Notes: generated by a model not told the origin, from the letters alone. Shown: positions 46,907-55,032, counted from the stretch's first letter. The stretch is DNA of 64,000 bases from an uncultured Granulosicoccaceae bacterium (GCA_937920585.1 CAKZSB010000026.1:46984-110983); one strand, 5' to 3'. Translations and numbers: made by a program.

Positions 46907-47773
46907 TCAGACCCCTTCTTTTTCCAGCTGCGTTTGCAACACTTCGATTTGAACGTCCAGTTCGGTTAGATTGTTTTCGAGCAAGCGTTCTTTCTGCTCG
47001 GCTATAACCGTCTCCATTGTGCCTAATACGGCTCTGAAATTTTCTTCGAGCTCACCGCTCTGATTACTTGGATGGGTAGCGGCATAACCCTCGGTTACCC
47101 GGCGAGCGCCATCGAGATAAACTTTCAGAAATTTTCGCGCACGACGCAAATCGCGAGGATCATCCTCGACGATATCAGTAATTTCACGAATGCCGCCCAC
47201 AATACCGTGCAGCCGTTGCTTCAGCTCCAGATTGCGAATCTGGTCGGCAGCACTCTCGATACCGGCAATTTTGCCATCTGCCTCATTGAGGATCTCAATC
47301 ACTTCTTCGGACGTTACCCCGATCGCCGGTGCATCGGGCAGCGAGCGCGAAGGATCGAGGCCATAGACCAGGAACGAGCCCAGCGATGAGGCCATACCCA
47401 CGATCAGTGCGGTCGGGATTGAATGTTTGACAACCAGCAGCGCGACGATCGCCATCGCGAGCCCCACTACACCATGCCCCAACAACTTGTACGGGACGGT
47501 GCTGAGGCGCCGAACGATTTTGCGCCGCCGCGACTCGACCTCCAGTGTTAGCCCGTGACGGACCAGTTGCGCGCCCACCATCGCCAGCGCAAACCCGACC
47601 GCCGCGCCAAAGGCAACCCGCACGTTGCCGTAGAGCACGCCATACAGACTGGCGAACAGTACGGGCAACGGCAAAAGATACAATAACAAGGCACGGCTGG
47701 CGGAAAAGACCGGCTTTTTACTTGTCTTGCCCCCAACCCGCCGCGCACCACCCGGTGAGGTTCGGGTAGTCAT
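46907..47773 (-). CDS. XpaC-like membrane protein (5-bromo-4-chloroindolyl phosphate hydrolysis family)
   Basis: A 288-residue membrane protein. Four hydrophobic helices span residues about 24-150 (LLLYLLPLPVLFASLYGVLY, AAVGFALAMVGAQLVRHG, GVVGLAMAIVALLVVKH, LIVGMASSLGSFLVYG). The C-terminal half is helical and charged (EVIEILNEADGKIAGIESA, ELKQRLHGIVGGIREITDI), the segment typical of the XpaC family. The family name comes from a screening phenotype and does not prove phosphatase activity. XpaC-like and TelA genes are a known pair. The start overlaps the stop of an upstream 50-codon gene (ATGA). Confidence 0.82.
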   Translation of the reverse strand: MTTRTSPGGARRVGGKTSKKPVFSASRALLLYLLPLPVLFASLYGVLYGNVRVAFGAAVGFALAMVGAQLVRHGLTLEVESRRRKIVRRLSTVPYKLLGHGVVGLAMAIVALLVVKHSIPTALIVGMASSLGSFLVYGLDPSRSLPDAPAIGVTSEEVIEILNEADGKIAGIESAADQIRNLELKQRLHGIVGGIREITDIVEDDPRDLRRARKFLKVYLDGARRVTEGYAATHPSNQSGELEENFRAVLGTMETVIAEQKERLLENNLTELDVQIEVLQTQLEKEGV

Positions 47774-47922
47774 TTCGACAGCTCAATCGCGGTACCCGAT
47801 TGATCATTATCCCAGCTGTGCATGAAAGCACTGCAGGAAGTTCCGCCCACCGACAAAACCAGCACCGCGATTCCAATTGTTTTTTTGAGTAACTCGGGCA
47901 TTGCCACGCTCATCTGCTCCAT
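47770..47922 (-). CDS. Predicted 50-residue membrane microprotein of the XpaC/TelA operon
   Basis: Not recognised as any named family. Translation from the ATG at 47922 gives a 50-residue peptide: a short N-terminus (MEQMSVAMPELLKK), one hydrophobic helix (TIGIAVLVLSVGGTSCSAF) and a polar acidic tail (MHSWDNDQSGTAIELSK). Its TGA overlaps the xpaC-like ATG by four bases, the hallmark of coupled translation, which is the main reason to call it real. The start is uncertain; ATGs at codons 4 and 8 are alternatives and no strong ribosome site is seen. Cys30 in GTSC could be a weak lipidation site. Confidence 0.55.
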   Translation of the reverse strand: MEQMSVAMPELLKKTIGIAVLVLSVGGTSCSAFMHSWDNDQSGTAIELSK

Positions 47923-47945
47923 ATCTGGGGAAACTTGCCATTTTT

Positions 47946-47984
47946 AGGAAAAATTTCAAGCACTTGAAACTCTTTCCTTCTGCC
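47946..47984 (-). promoter_or_regulatory. Palindromic operator/promoter candidate for the TelA/SPFH operon
   Basis: A perfect 16-bp palindrome, TTTCAAG-CA-CTTGAAA, lies at 47954-47969, about 32 bases upstream of the microprotein ATG. On the minus strand, TTTCAA and a TAAAAA 17 bases later could act as a weak -35/-10 pair, placing the palindrome across the -35 and spacer, a good place for a repressor. A GGAAA/TTTCC arm on each side extends the symmetry imperfectly. Confidence 0.45.
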
Positions 47985-48355
47985 CCAAACCCGGCAATTC
48001 TACCAGATTGTCCTGACGAAACCGGTAAAAGCCTGTAAATCCTGTACGGTACTACACCTCATTTGGTTGACAAGTAGTTTCATTGCCCAATTACACACCT
48101 CAATGCCTGCTCGTCTCAATCACTCGACCCAATCATCAAAGATTGTCACCAACCTAAAGCTCAAATGCGAAGCGCCGCTAGAGCGGGTTTGAAGCGCTGC
48201 ATTTCCTTCGATTCGCACCCCCGCTGAAGCCGGGCCACGAAGCGACTCGCAGAGCATTTGACCTCGACCGGTGAATCCTGCATACGCATTGCGATATGAT
48301 GTTGATTCAGTGACAGTTCTGGTTGAAACCATTCGCACCAAGAGTTCTTCATCAG

Positions 48356-49354
48356 ATGACAAACAAAACCATTTTGGTCACCGGCGGAGCCGGCTACATT
48401 GGCAGCCACACGGTCAAACAACTGGGCCAACGCGGCGAGAAAATCATCGTTCTCGATGACTTGTCTACAGGTTTCGAGGAGAGTGTGCTGTTCGGCGAAG
48501 TCGTGCAGGGCAAAACCGGCGATACCGAACTCGTCGATCGGGTTCTGGCTGACAACAACGTCGACACAGTCCTGCATTTCGCCGCTCATACGGTGGTGCC
48601 GGAATCGGTCGAAAATCCGCTCAAGTACTACGGTAACAACACCAGCAGCACTCGCAGCCTGCTGGAGTGCTGCCAGCGCAACAACGTCAGCCACTTCATT
48701 TTCAGCTCCACAGCCGCGACTTACGGCATTCCGTCAGATGGCAAGCCATGCACTGAGGAGACGCCCACAGCGCCGATCAACCCCTATGGGATGTCGAAGC
48801 TGATGTCCGAATATATGCTCGAAGATCTCGACAAGGCGTGCGACATGCGCCACGTGATTCTGCGTTACTTCAATGTGGCCGGCTGCGATCCGGAAGGTCA
48901 AATCGGCCAATCAACGAAAAATGCCACTCTGTTGATCAAGGTTGCCGCCGAGGTGGCCGTTGGCAAGCGGCCCGAAATCTACGTCTACGGTACCGATTAT
49001 CCTACGGCAGACGGCACCGGTGTGCGCGATTACATCCACGTGTCCGATCTGGCCTCAGCACACATCGAGGCGCTGGACTACCTGCGCAACGGCGGAGAAT
49101 CCACTCGCCTGAACTGCGGCTACGGACATGGATACAGCGTTCGTGAAGTGCTCGATATGGTCCAGAAGGTAATCGGTGGACCGATCAAAATCGTCGAACA
49201 CCCACGTCGCGCCGGCGATCCGCCTGAACTGATCGCCAACGTTGACAAAATCCACCAGACACTCCAGTGGACACCGCAATACGACGACCTGGAAACCATC
49301 GTCAGAACCGCGATCGACTGGGAAAAGCGATTGCTGCAGCAAAGCGCCGCCTGA
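48356..49354 (+). CDS. galE: UDP-glucose 4-epimerase
   Basis: An NAD-dependent short-chain dehydrogenase that interconverts UDP-glucose and UDP-galactose, feeding LPS or capsule synthesis. The ATG at 48356 gives 332 residues with the start MTNKTILVTGGAGYIGSHTV (NAD glycine motif). The catalytic Ser-Tyr-Lys set is seen in IFSSTAATYG and NPYGMSKLMSEYML, and YPTADGTGVRDYIHVSDLA is a family fingerprint. The open frame back to 48323 adds a few non-family residues. Upstream are about 430 bases with no gene; promoter-like hexamers (TTGACC at 48258, TATGAT at 48295) are too far apart to pair. Confidence 0.95.
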   Translation: MTNKTILVTGGAGYIGSHTVKQLGQRGEKIIVLDDLSTGFEESVLFGEVVQGKTGDTELVDRVLADNNVDTVLHFAAHTVVPESVENPLKYYGNNTSSTRSLLECCQRNNVSHFIFSSTAATYGIPSDGKPCTEETPTAPINPYGMSKLMSEYMLEDLDKACDMRHVILRYFNVAGCDPEGQIGQSTKNATLLIKVAAEVAVGKRPEIYVYGTDYPTADGTGVRDYIHVSDLASAHIEALDYLRNGGESTRLNCGYGHGYSVREVLDMVQKVIGGPIKIVEHPRRAGDPPELIANVDKIHQTLQWTPQYDDLETIVRTAIDWEKRLLQQSAA

Positions 49355-49367
49355 CAGCTTTAAATGG

Positions 49368-50261
49368 CTAGAAGAGCGGGTGCGAAACCCGCTCTTTCAA
49401 TGTCACGGGCACACCAAACGCCAGTCCGGCGATCGCGCCAAGCGCCATCGATCGCCCGCAACAATCCCCGCCGCACAGAATGTTGTCACGCACCACCGCT
49501 TCAAAACCACTGGCGTGCGCCAATAAATGCCAGACGACCGGCAAGCCCTGAATCATATGGCACGGCAAGCCGAAATGCTGTGCTGCGCCAAGTGGATCAT
49601 AGTCTCCACCGGCAAATGAAAGCGCCTCTTGCAACTTAATTTGTAACTCGCCCGTGGCTATGTTGTCAGCGCTGTCGACCAGGGCCTGCTGAAGTGACCT
49701 GCCCTGAACCAGCCGCTGAAGACAATCGAGCAAGGTAGCAGCACCATTCAACCCAACGGGATTGCGACTGTAAAGACTTACGGCACTTGCAAGCGCGTCG
49801 GCACCTGAATCGGTACAAAATAAACCAGGAACACAAGCCAGCGGAGGCATTTGTGTGTCGTCGGCGGCGGGTTGGTCAGGCAATGCTTCTTCACCGGCAG
49901 CCAGCACAGCGGCAACGAGCGCCTTGGTGGGACGATCCGCAAATCCGCAGTAGCTGCCGCAAGGGCCAAACACACGCATGAAAAGTTCGACATGTGCGGT
50001 GCGCTGATAACCGCCATTCGCGCACGCTACTCGTGCGGCAACTCGCGCTGCTTCGCCATAATGCGACGCGTCACCGGTGCGCTTTGACGGGTGTGCAAAA
50101 TAGGCTTTCTGGCCGGCGTAGACTGATTCGTCTGGCTGGCGGAACAATACATCCCCGCTGTGGGAGATTCGCTTCAGCTGTTCCTGATCGTACATCCAGT
50201 GTAGCCCCATGGCGGCGGCATCTGCCACCAGGGCACCATTGAGCGCATCCAGCTTTTCCAT
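49368..50261 (-). CDS. ADP-ribosylglycohydrolase family protein
   Basis: A 297-residue ADP-ribosylglycohydrolase-fold protein. The N-terminal DALNGALVADAAAMGLHWMYD is the family opening. The C-terminal glycine-rich motif, normally GGDxDT, reads GGDCCGRSMALGAIAGLAFG, so the second metal-binding aspartate is replaced; this may define a subfamily with changed metal binding or substrate. Other recognisable parts are TGDASHYGEAARVAARV and GGDYDPLGAAQHFG. It lies downstream of the kinase gene on the same strand, and ADP-ribose removal plus a kinase next door suggests signalling, which is inference. Confidence 0.78.
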   Translation of the reverse strand: MEKLDALNGALVADAAAMGLHWMYDQEQLKRISHSGDVLFRQPDESVYAGQKAYFAHPSKRTGDASHYGEAARVAARVACANGGYQRTAHVELFMRVFGPCGSYCGFADRPTKALVAAVLAAGEEALPDQPAADDTQMPPLACVPGLFCTDSGADALASAVSLYSRNPVGLNGAATLLDCLQRLVQGRSLQQALVDSADNIATGELQIKLQEALSFAGGDYDPLGAAQHFGLPCHMIQGLPVVWHLLAHASGFEAVVRDNILCGGDCCGRSMALGAIAGLAFGVPVTLKERVSHPLF

Positions 50262-50309
50262 CTTCGATCCTGCCAGTGTGTCGAGCGACTGACATCATAC
50301 AGAATCGAT

Positions 50310-50339
50310 CAGTTATTGCCGCGCTTGCGGCAATAACTG
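50310..50339. terminator. Perfect 13-bp hairpin downstream of the kinase gene
   Basis: CAGTTATTGCCGC at 50310-50322 and its exact complement GCGGCAATAACTG at 50327-50339 enclose a 4-base loop. It begins 11 bases past the kinase stop codon (minus strand), where a terminator is expected, but no T-run follows in either direction. It may block 3' exonucleases or attenuate read-through into the ADP-ribosylglycohydrolase gene. Confidence 0.5.
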
Positions 50340-50349
50340 CGTTTGATGC

Positions 50350-51732
50350 TCAGAGAGCCAGATCGAGCAACAGTTCGTCGGCCGCCGGCGTAGTCTTCTG
50401 AGACAAATGATTGGCGATCATTTGATAGTGCCCCAACTGCTCTGCCGGTGGCAATTGGTGCACATCAGCCGCACGAACTTTAAGCGCAACCACGTCTGTC
50501 ATGGCGTCAATCTGCACCGGGTTCTTGTCACCGCGCACAAAACCGCCCTCTCCGAAACAGTCGCCCGGACCCAACACAGCACCCAGCCCGGAGTTGTCCT
50601 GCAGACTGGCGATTCCTTCAAGAATCACATACAGATGATTATCGAGTGTGTCGCGCCCCAGTGCAGCAGATCCACCATCGAATCTGGCGAGTGTGCTCAT
50701 GGAAACGAACCGCGTCACGGTGCGAGCACTGAATCCCTGAAAAAACTTGAGCTGATTGATTATCGGCATCCAGGTTTCAAGCTCGGGGCTTAGCAGGTCC
50801 GGCGGGGCGATTTTCTCGGCGACGTCGCGCAACGCCTGAGCCATTTCGGCACCACTGGCAAACCGGTGTTGCGGATGCTTGGCCAGCGCGCGGGCCAGAA
50901 TTCTTTCAAGTTCAGGTGGCAAATCTTCGCGAATGGTACGCAGCGGCGGCGCCACATCGTGCACCACGGCACGAAACAATTCACGCACCTTGGAAGCGCG
51001 AAACAGCTGTTGCCCGGTCAGCATCTCGAACAGCACGGTACCCAGCGAGTAGATATCACTGCGAGGGCCGAGCTCTTTGCCGGTAATCTGTTCAGGCGAC
51101 ATGTAATTGGGTGTACCCAGCGATGGTCGTCCGTTTTCAGCAGCATCCTCTGCAGAGGTATTGATCGCGATGCCAAAATCGAGCAGCTTTACATCACCGG
51201 AGGTCGACACCATGATATTGGCCGGTTTGATATCCCGGTGCACAATGCCCATCTGGTGTGAGAAATCGATCGCCTCGCACACTTCGGTAATTATTTGAAT
51301 CACGCGATGAGGCGGCAGTTGTTGCTTGCCCTTGCCGTACTGCTTGAGCGATACGCCCTCGACGTACTCCATGACGATGTAATTCAACGGACCGTCGACC
51401 CCAGCGTCATAGACGCTGACGATATTCTGGTGTGACAGCCGCCCGGCAGAAAGCGTTTCGGTTACGAACGCTCGTTGCGCGCCCGGCATTCTGCCGGTTT
51501 TGGCGTCTGGGGCCTGAACTTCCGAGAGCTTGATCGCCACATCGCGCGACAGGATCGCATCGTAGGCGCGATAGACAATCCCACATGTGCCGCTGCCAAT
51601 TCGGTCGAGCAGCTGATACTTGCTCACCTTGGCAGGCACAGCAAAGTCCAGCTCCCGAACAGCGCTTTGTGGTTTCCCCATTTCGGTTTCGCGTGCAGTT
51701 TGTCTCAAGGAGGTGTTTCCGAGTAGTGCCAT
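50350..51732 (-). CDS. Serine/threonine protein kinase with C-terminal cyclic-nucleotide-binding domain
   Basis: From the ATG at 51732 the product has 460 residues (a further ATG at 51747 is also possible). Residues about 35-300 are a eukaryotic-type kinase: LDRIGSGTCGIVYRAYD, the VAIKL lysine, catalytic loop HRDIKPANIM, DFG (LLDFGIAI) and activation loop LGTPNYMSPEQI. The last 140 residues look like a Crp-type cyclic-nucleotide-binding fold (YVILEGIASLQDNSGLGAVL, GPGDCFGEGGFVRG). No membrane helix is seen, so it is cytosolic. The design suggests kinase output tuned by a nucleotide or a similar ligand. The gene lies right after mpl on the same strand. Confidence 0.87.
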   Translation of the reverse strand: MALLGNTSLRQTARETEMGKPQSAVRELDFAVPAKVSKYQLLDRIGSGTCGIVYRAYDAILSRDVAIKLSEVQAPDAKTGRMPGAQRAFVTETLSAGRLSHQNIVSVYDAGVDGPLNYIVMEYVEGVSLKQYGKGKQQLPPHRVIQIITEVCEAIDFSHQMGIVHRDIKPANIMVSTSGDVKLLDFGIAINTSAEDAAENGRPSLGTPNYMSPEQITGKELGPRSDIYSLGTVLFEMLTGQQLFRASKVRELFRAVVHDVAPPLRTIREDLPPELERILARALAKHPQHRFASGAEMAQALRDVAEKIAPPDLLSPELETWMPIINQLKFFQGFSARTVTRFVSMSTLARFDGGSAALGRDTLDNHLYVILEGIASLQDNSGLGAVLGPGDCFGEGGFVRGDKNPVQIDAMTDVVALKVRAADVHQLPPAEQLGHYQMIANHLSQKTTPAADELLLDLAL

Positions 51733-51747
51733 AGCAACGCCTGTCAA

Positions 51748-53109
51748 TCAGCCGTCTCTACCGCTAAGCATAGTCAATATTTCCTGATGTATGCCCGCAA
51801 ATGAACCATTTGACATGCAGACGATTACATCTCCTGGCCCTGCAACCTCCGATAACACGGCGATCATCTCGTTCGTTGAGTGATGAACGGTGGTCGCCGC
51901 AACGCCGGATTTGCCAATTTCGGACAAGTCCAGACGCTCGGGCTGCGCGTTGTAGAGCAGCGCAATATCAGCGCATTGCAGAGCGGACGGCATGCTTTCA
52001 ATATGTATGCCAGCGGCCATGGTGTTGGATCGAAAATCGACCAGCGCGATCAGCTTCGCCCCATCGCGAACCTGCGGCCGCAACGCCGACAAGGTGGCGG
52101 CAATTGCCGTGGGATGGTGGGCAAAATCATCAAACACTCGCACACCCGCTATACAGCCGATCTCTTCCAGCCGACGTTTGACACCGGCAAACTGTGCCAG
52201 TGCTTCGATCGCCAACGCAACCGGCACACCGGTGTGACGGGCGGCCGCAATAGCCGCTACAGCATTGGATAAATTGTGTTCACCGGCCAGCCCGGCGTCG
52301 ACTAAAAAAGCCTTGCCGTCAGGCGCGCGAACGACTCCCCCGGCGCCCTGCTCTGTAAACGACCATGCACTGTCCTGGCTGGCGGAGAAAGACTCGGTCT
52401 GGCTCCAGCATCCCATCTCCAAGACTTCCTGCAGGTATCGATCAGCGCCGTTGACAACTATCAGGCTCTGCGCAGATATTGTCCGCACCAGATGATGAAA
52501 CTGACGCTGGATATCGCTGATTGAATCGAAAATGTCTGCGTGGTCGAATTCCAGATTATTGAGTATCAGGGTGCGCGGCCAGTAGTGCACAAACTTCGAG
52601 CGCTTATCAAAAAAAGCGGTGTCGTATTCGTCGGCTTCCACCACGAAAAACGAGCCTGCCCCGGCTCGCGCCGACTGTCCGAAATTGCCGGGTACGCCAC
52701 CGATCAGAAATCCGGGCGACATACCGGCGTATTCCAGAATCCACGCCACCATACTGCTGGTAGTGGTTTTACCGTGAGTGCCGGCAATGGCGACCACCCA
52801 TTGCTGGCGAAGCACATTGTCGCGCAGCCATTGCGCGCCGGAAGTACAGTGCAAACCCAGCTCCAGCGCCCTCTCCACTTCGGGGTTTCCCCGGCTAATT
52901 GCGTTGCCCACTACCACCACGTCGGGGAGCGGTTGCAGGTTCGCGGCGCTGTAGCCTTCCATCAAGTCGATGCCGGCTTTACGCAACTGCCCGTCCATAG
53001 GCGGATAGACATTGGCGTCAGAGCCGCTTACGCGATGGCCGGCTGCGATTGCAAGCTGCGCGACACCACCCATGAATGTGCCACAAATGCCCGTGATATG
53101 CAGATGCAA
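51748..53109 (-). CDS. mpl: UDP-N-acetylmuramate:L-alanyl-gamma-D-glutamyl-meso-diaminopimelate ligase
   Basis: Mpl recycles murein tripeptide by attaching it to UDP-MurNAc. 453 residues with the Mur-ligase ATP loop AGTHGKTTTSSM near residue 110, the opening MHLHITGICGTFMGGVAQLA typical of Mpl, ADEYDTAFFDKRSKFVHY, and FDDFAHHPTAIAATLSAL. The gene directly precedes the kinase gene on the same strand, ending 1 base from the kinase open frame. A membrane protein gene is 5 bases upstream. Confidence 0.95.
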   Translation of the reverse strand: MHLHITGICGTFMGGVAQLAIAAGHRVSGSDANVYPPMDGQLRKAGIDLMEGYSAANLQPLPDVVVVGNAISRGNPEVERALELGLHCTSGAQWLRDNVLRQQWVVAIAGTHGKTTTSSMVAWILEYAGMSPGFLIGGVPGNFGQSARAGAGSFFVVEADEYDTAFFDKRSKFVHYWPRTLILNNLEFDHADIFDSISDIQRQFHHLVRTISAQSLIVVNGADRYLQEVLEMGCWSQTESFSASQDSAWSFTEQGAGGVVRAPDGKAFLVDAGLAGEHNLSNAVAAIAAARHTGVPVALAIEALAQFAGVKRRLEEIGCIAGVRVFDDFAHHPTAIAATLSALRPQVRDGAKLIALVDFRSNTMAAGIHIESMPSALQCADIALLYNAQPERLDLSEIGKSGVAATTVHHSTNEMIAVLSEVAGPGDVIVCMSNGSFAGIHQEILTMLSGRDG

Positions 53110-53114
53110 GGCGG

Positions 53115-53639
53115 TCAGTCCCCGGCAATCAATTCAGGACCTGCAAACAGACTGAACACCAATAGCGTCAAAAACATCAGCAAAAGAGCCATCGCAATGC
53201 CACGCCCGAAAGCAATGTCGAATGTGTGCTGGAAGATGTGGGCAAGCACGATCAGCGACCAGCCGTCCAGCAGCAACACCAGCGCGATGACCAGACCGTC
53301 GAAATTACCGTCGGCGTCAGGCGCCATATAGGGCAGCAGGGGCAACGCCACGAGATAGATGACGACAGAGGAACCGCAGATCGCACAAAAAGCCTGGTTA
53401 AACCGCGCCCTTCGATTCTGCAATTGCAGCATCAGGTGCAGAAATGCTGCTGTCAGCCCCAACGCTGCTACGCTGCGGGCCAGAGCACCACCAACCGAGT
53501 AACTGACCAGCAAACTGATCATACTGACGGCAAGCGCGAGCACAACGCTCAGCTGCAGCGCCATGGGGTGCGCCGGCAGGTCCTGAGGCTTGATGCGCAA
53601 CATGGCGATTGCAACAAATTGTTTGAACAGACTCAACAA
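53115..53639 (-). CDS. Hypothetical inner membrane protein
   Basis: 174 residues with about five membrane segments: ALQLSVVLALAVSMISLLVSY, GGALARSVAALGLTAAFLHLM, AICGSSVVIYLVALPLLPYM, DGLVIALVLLLDGWSLIVLAH and IAMALLLMFLTLLVFSLFAG. The order resembles Yip1-type inner membrane proteins, but I do not claim the family. It ends 5 bases before mpl and probably shares its transcript. The N-terminus (MLSLFKQFVAIAMLRIKP) has a short amphipathic helix. Confidence 0.65.
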   Translation of the reverse strand: MLSLFKQFVAIAMLRIKPQDLPAHPMALQLSVVLALAVSMISLLVSYSVGGALARSVAALGLTAAFLHLMLQLQNRRARFNQAFCAICGSSVVIYLVALPLLPYMAPDADGNFDGLVIALVLLLDGWSLIVLAHIFQHTFDIAFGRGIAMALLLMFLTLLVFSLFAGPELIAGD

Positions 53640-53848
53640 AGATCAGCCCCACCGATGGACTTTGGTCGAAAGCAGCAATATAGCCCAGATTACCGCTGTG
53701 ATTCGGTTCCAAAACGGAAACTCGATTCGAGCGAGGGCCCTAACCTGATACCATTCGACGTCAGCCATGGGAGCCGGACCATCTGCAGCAACGACGTAAA
53801 ACGCCTGAAAGCACTGATCACTTATACCCTGACGTGCGAGGCCGCTGA

Positions 53849-54481
53849 ATGACTGAAAGTGCCTACAAACCCGGCACCCCTGCCACGATGCGCAATCGTT
53901 TCAGAGGCTTTCTGCCCGTGGTGGTTGATGTAGAAACAGGTGGATTTAATTCCACAACAGATGCGTTGCTTGAAATCGCGGCGATTGTCATCGAGATGAA
54001 CGACGACGGCAGGTTGCAGCCGTCTTCTTGCATCAGCACTCATGTGGTCCCGTTTGAGGGCGCCAACCTGGATCCGAAATCCATGGAGGTCAACGGCATT
54101 GATCCATGGCATCCGTTGCGTGCTGCCCGGCAGGAACGGGATGCGCTGGGCTACATTTTTTCACCGATCCGCAAAGCGGTGAAAGACGCGGGTTGCACGC
54201 GCGCTGTACTGGTGGGCCACAACGCACACTTCGATCTGGGCTTTCTGAATGCCTGCGTCACGCGATCCGGTATTAAACGCAACCCGTTCCATCCATTCAG
54301 TTGCCTGGATACCGTGACACTGGGCGGCCTTGCGCTGGGGCAAACGGTATTGTCCCGAGCCGTACAGGCAGCTGAGTTGGAGTGGAATCAGGCAGAGGCG
54401 CACTCGGCGGTCTACGATACGGAAAAAACCGCCGAGCTATTCTGCCATGTGGTCAACCGCTGGGAAGACCTGCAAACCTAG
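53849..54481 (+). CDS. rnt: Ribonuclease T
   Basis: A DEDDh 3'-5' exoribonuclease that trims tRNA and other stable RNAs, and removes 3' overhangs. 210 residues. The exonuclease motifs are clear: [25 protein letters not shown] (DxE), [13 protein letters not shown], and [17 protein letters not shown]. The N-terminal sequence RNRFRGF is the family signature. The upstream 209 bases are free of credible genes. Conserved with grxD, which lies just downstream on the opposite strand, as in Pseudomonas. Confidence 0.94.
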   Translation: MTESAYKPGTPATMRNRFRGFLPVVVDVETGGFNSTTDALLEIAAIVIEMNDDGRLQPSSCISTHVVPFEGANLDPKSMEVNGIDPWHPLRAARQERDALGYIFSPIRKAVKDAGCTRAVLVGHNAHFDLGFLNACVTRSGIKRNPFHPFSCLDTVTLGGLALGQTVLSRAVQAAELEWNQAEAHSAVYDTEKTAELFCHVVNRWEDLQT

Positions 54482-54490
54482 AGACAGTGT

Positions 54491-54808
54491 CTAGGCCGGT
54501 ACTGCGGCTTGCACCATTCTCTTCAGATCACCTGATTCGTGCATTTCCATCACGATATCACAGCCACCAACCAGCTCACCGTCGATGAACAGTTGCGGGA
54601 ATGTAGGCCAGTCAGAATAGGCTGGCAAACGTTCACGCACTTCCGAATCCTGAATAACATTGACGTACGCAAACTCGCGCTCGCATTCTTTCAGAGCTGC
54701 AGACGTACGGCTCGAAAATCCACACATCGGCATCTGTGGCGTGCCTTTCATGAACAGAATCACCTTGTTATTCTCAACGTGATCCTTGATTCTGTCTTCT
54801 ACTTCCAT
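54491..54808 (-). CDS. grxD: Monothiol glutaredoxin (Grx4-like)
   Basis: A 105-residue monothiol glutaredoxin that carries or transfers Fe-S clusters. The active site is MPMCGFSSRT (CGFS with a single cysteine), in the usual KGTPQMPMCGFSS context, and the TFPQLFIDGELVGGCDIVMEM glutathione-binding part follows. Length and start (MEVEDRIKDHVENNKVILFMKG) are canonical. Converges on rnt with 9 bases between stops and diverges from argD. Confidence 0.94.
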   Translation of the reverse strand: MEVEDRIKDHVENNKVILFMKGTPQMPMCGFSSRTSAALKECEREFAYVNVIQDSEVRERLPAYSDWPTFPQLFIDGELVGGCDIVMEMHESGDLKRMVQAAVPA

Positions 54809-55032
54809 CTTGCTTTGCCTCTTGCTATGCCCAAAGGTCGCGTCGGCGCGGGATGCGCCAGACAGCAGCGGGTATGGTTACACATCTGACCGTCTTATAG
54901 TCTGGTGTTTAGCAGACGCGTTTCAAGAAAAATACTCATGGTACGCACGTCATGTAGCGATTGATTTACCGTGGGCAGTTTCTTACCCTAGATGATCGCC
55001 TCGTGCCCGCCCCGGAACCGTCAGGACTATCC

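Noticed and set aside
47915..47970. Heat-shock (sigma32) promoter for the TelA operon
   Set aside because: CTTGAAA and CCCCAGAT are present on the minus strand but are 23 bases apart, too far for sigma32, and the second abuts the start codon.
47923..48355. Small genes in the gap before galE
   Set aside because: Only short frames without motifs or ribosome sites are present. Apart from the palindrome at its left end, I see nothing supported in it.
53655..53852. 65-codon frame ending on the rnt start (ATGA overlap)
   Set aside because: The product is low in hydrophobic structure and the frame is mostly antisense continuation of the membrane gene region. The overlap alone is not enough, and there is no ribosome site.
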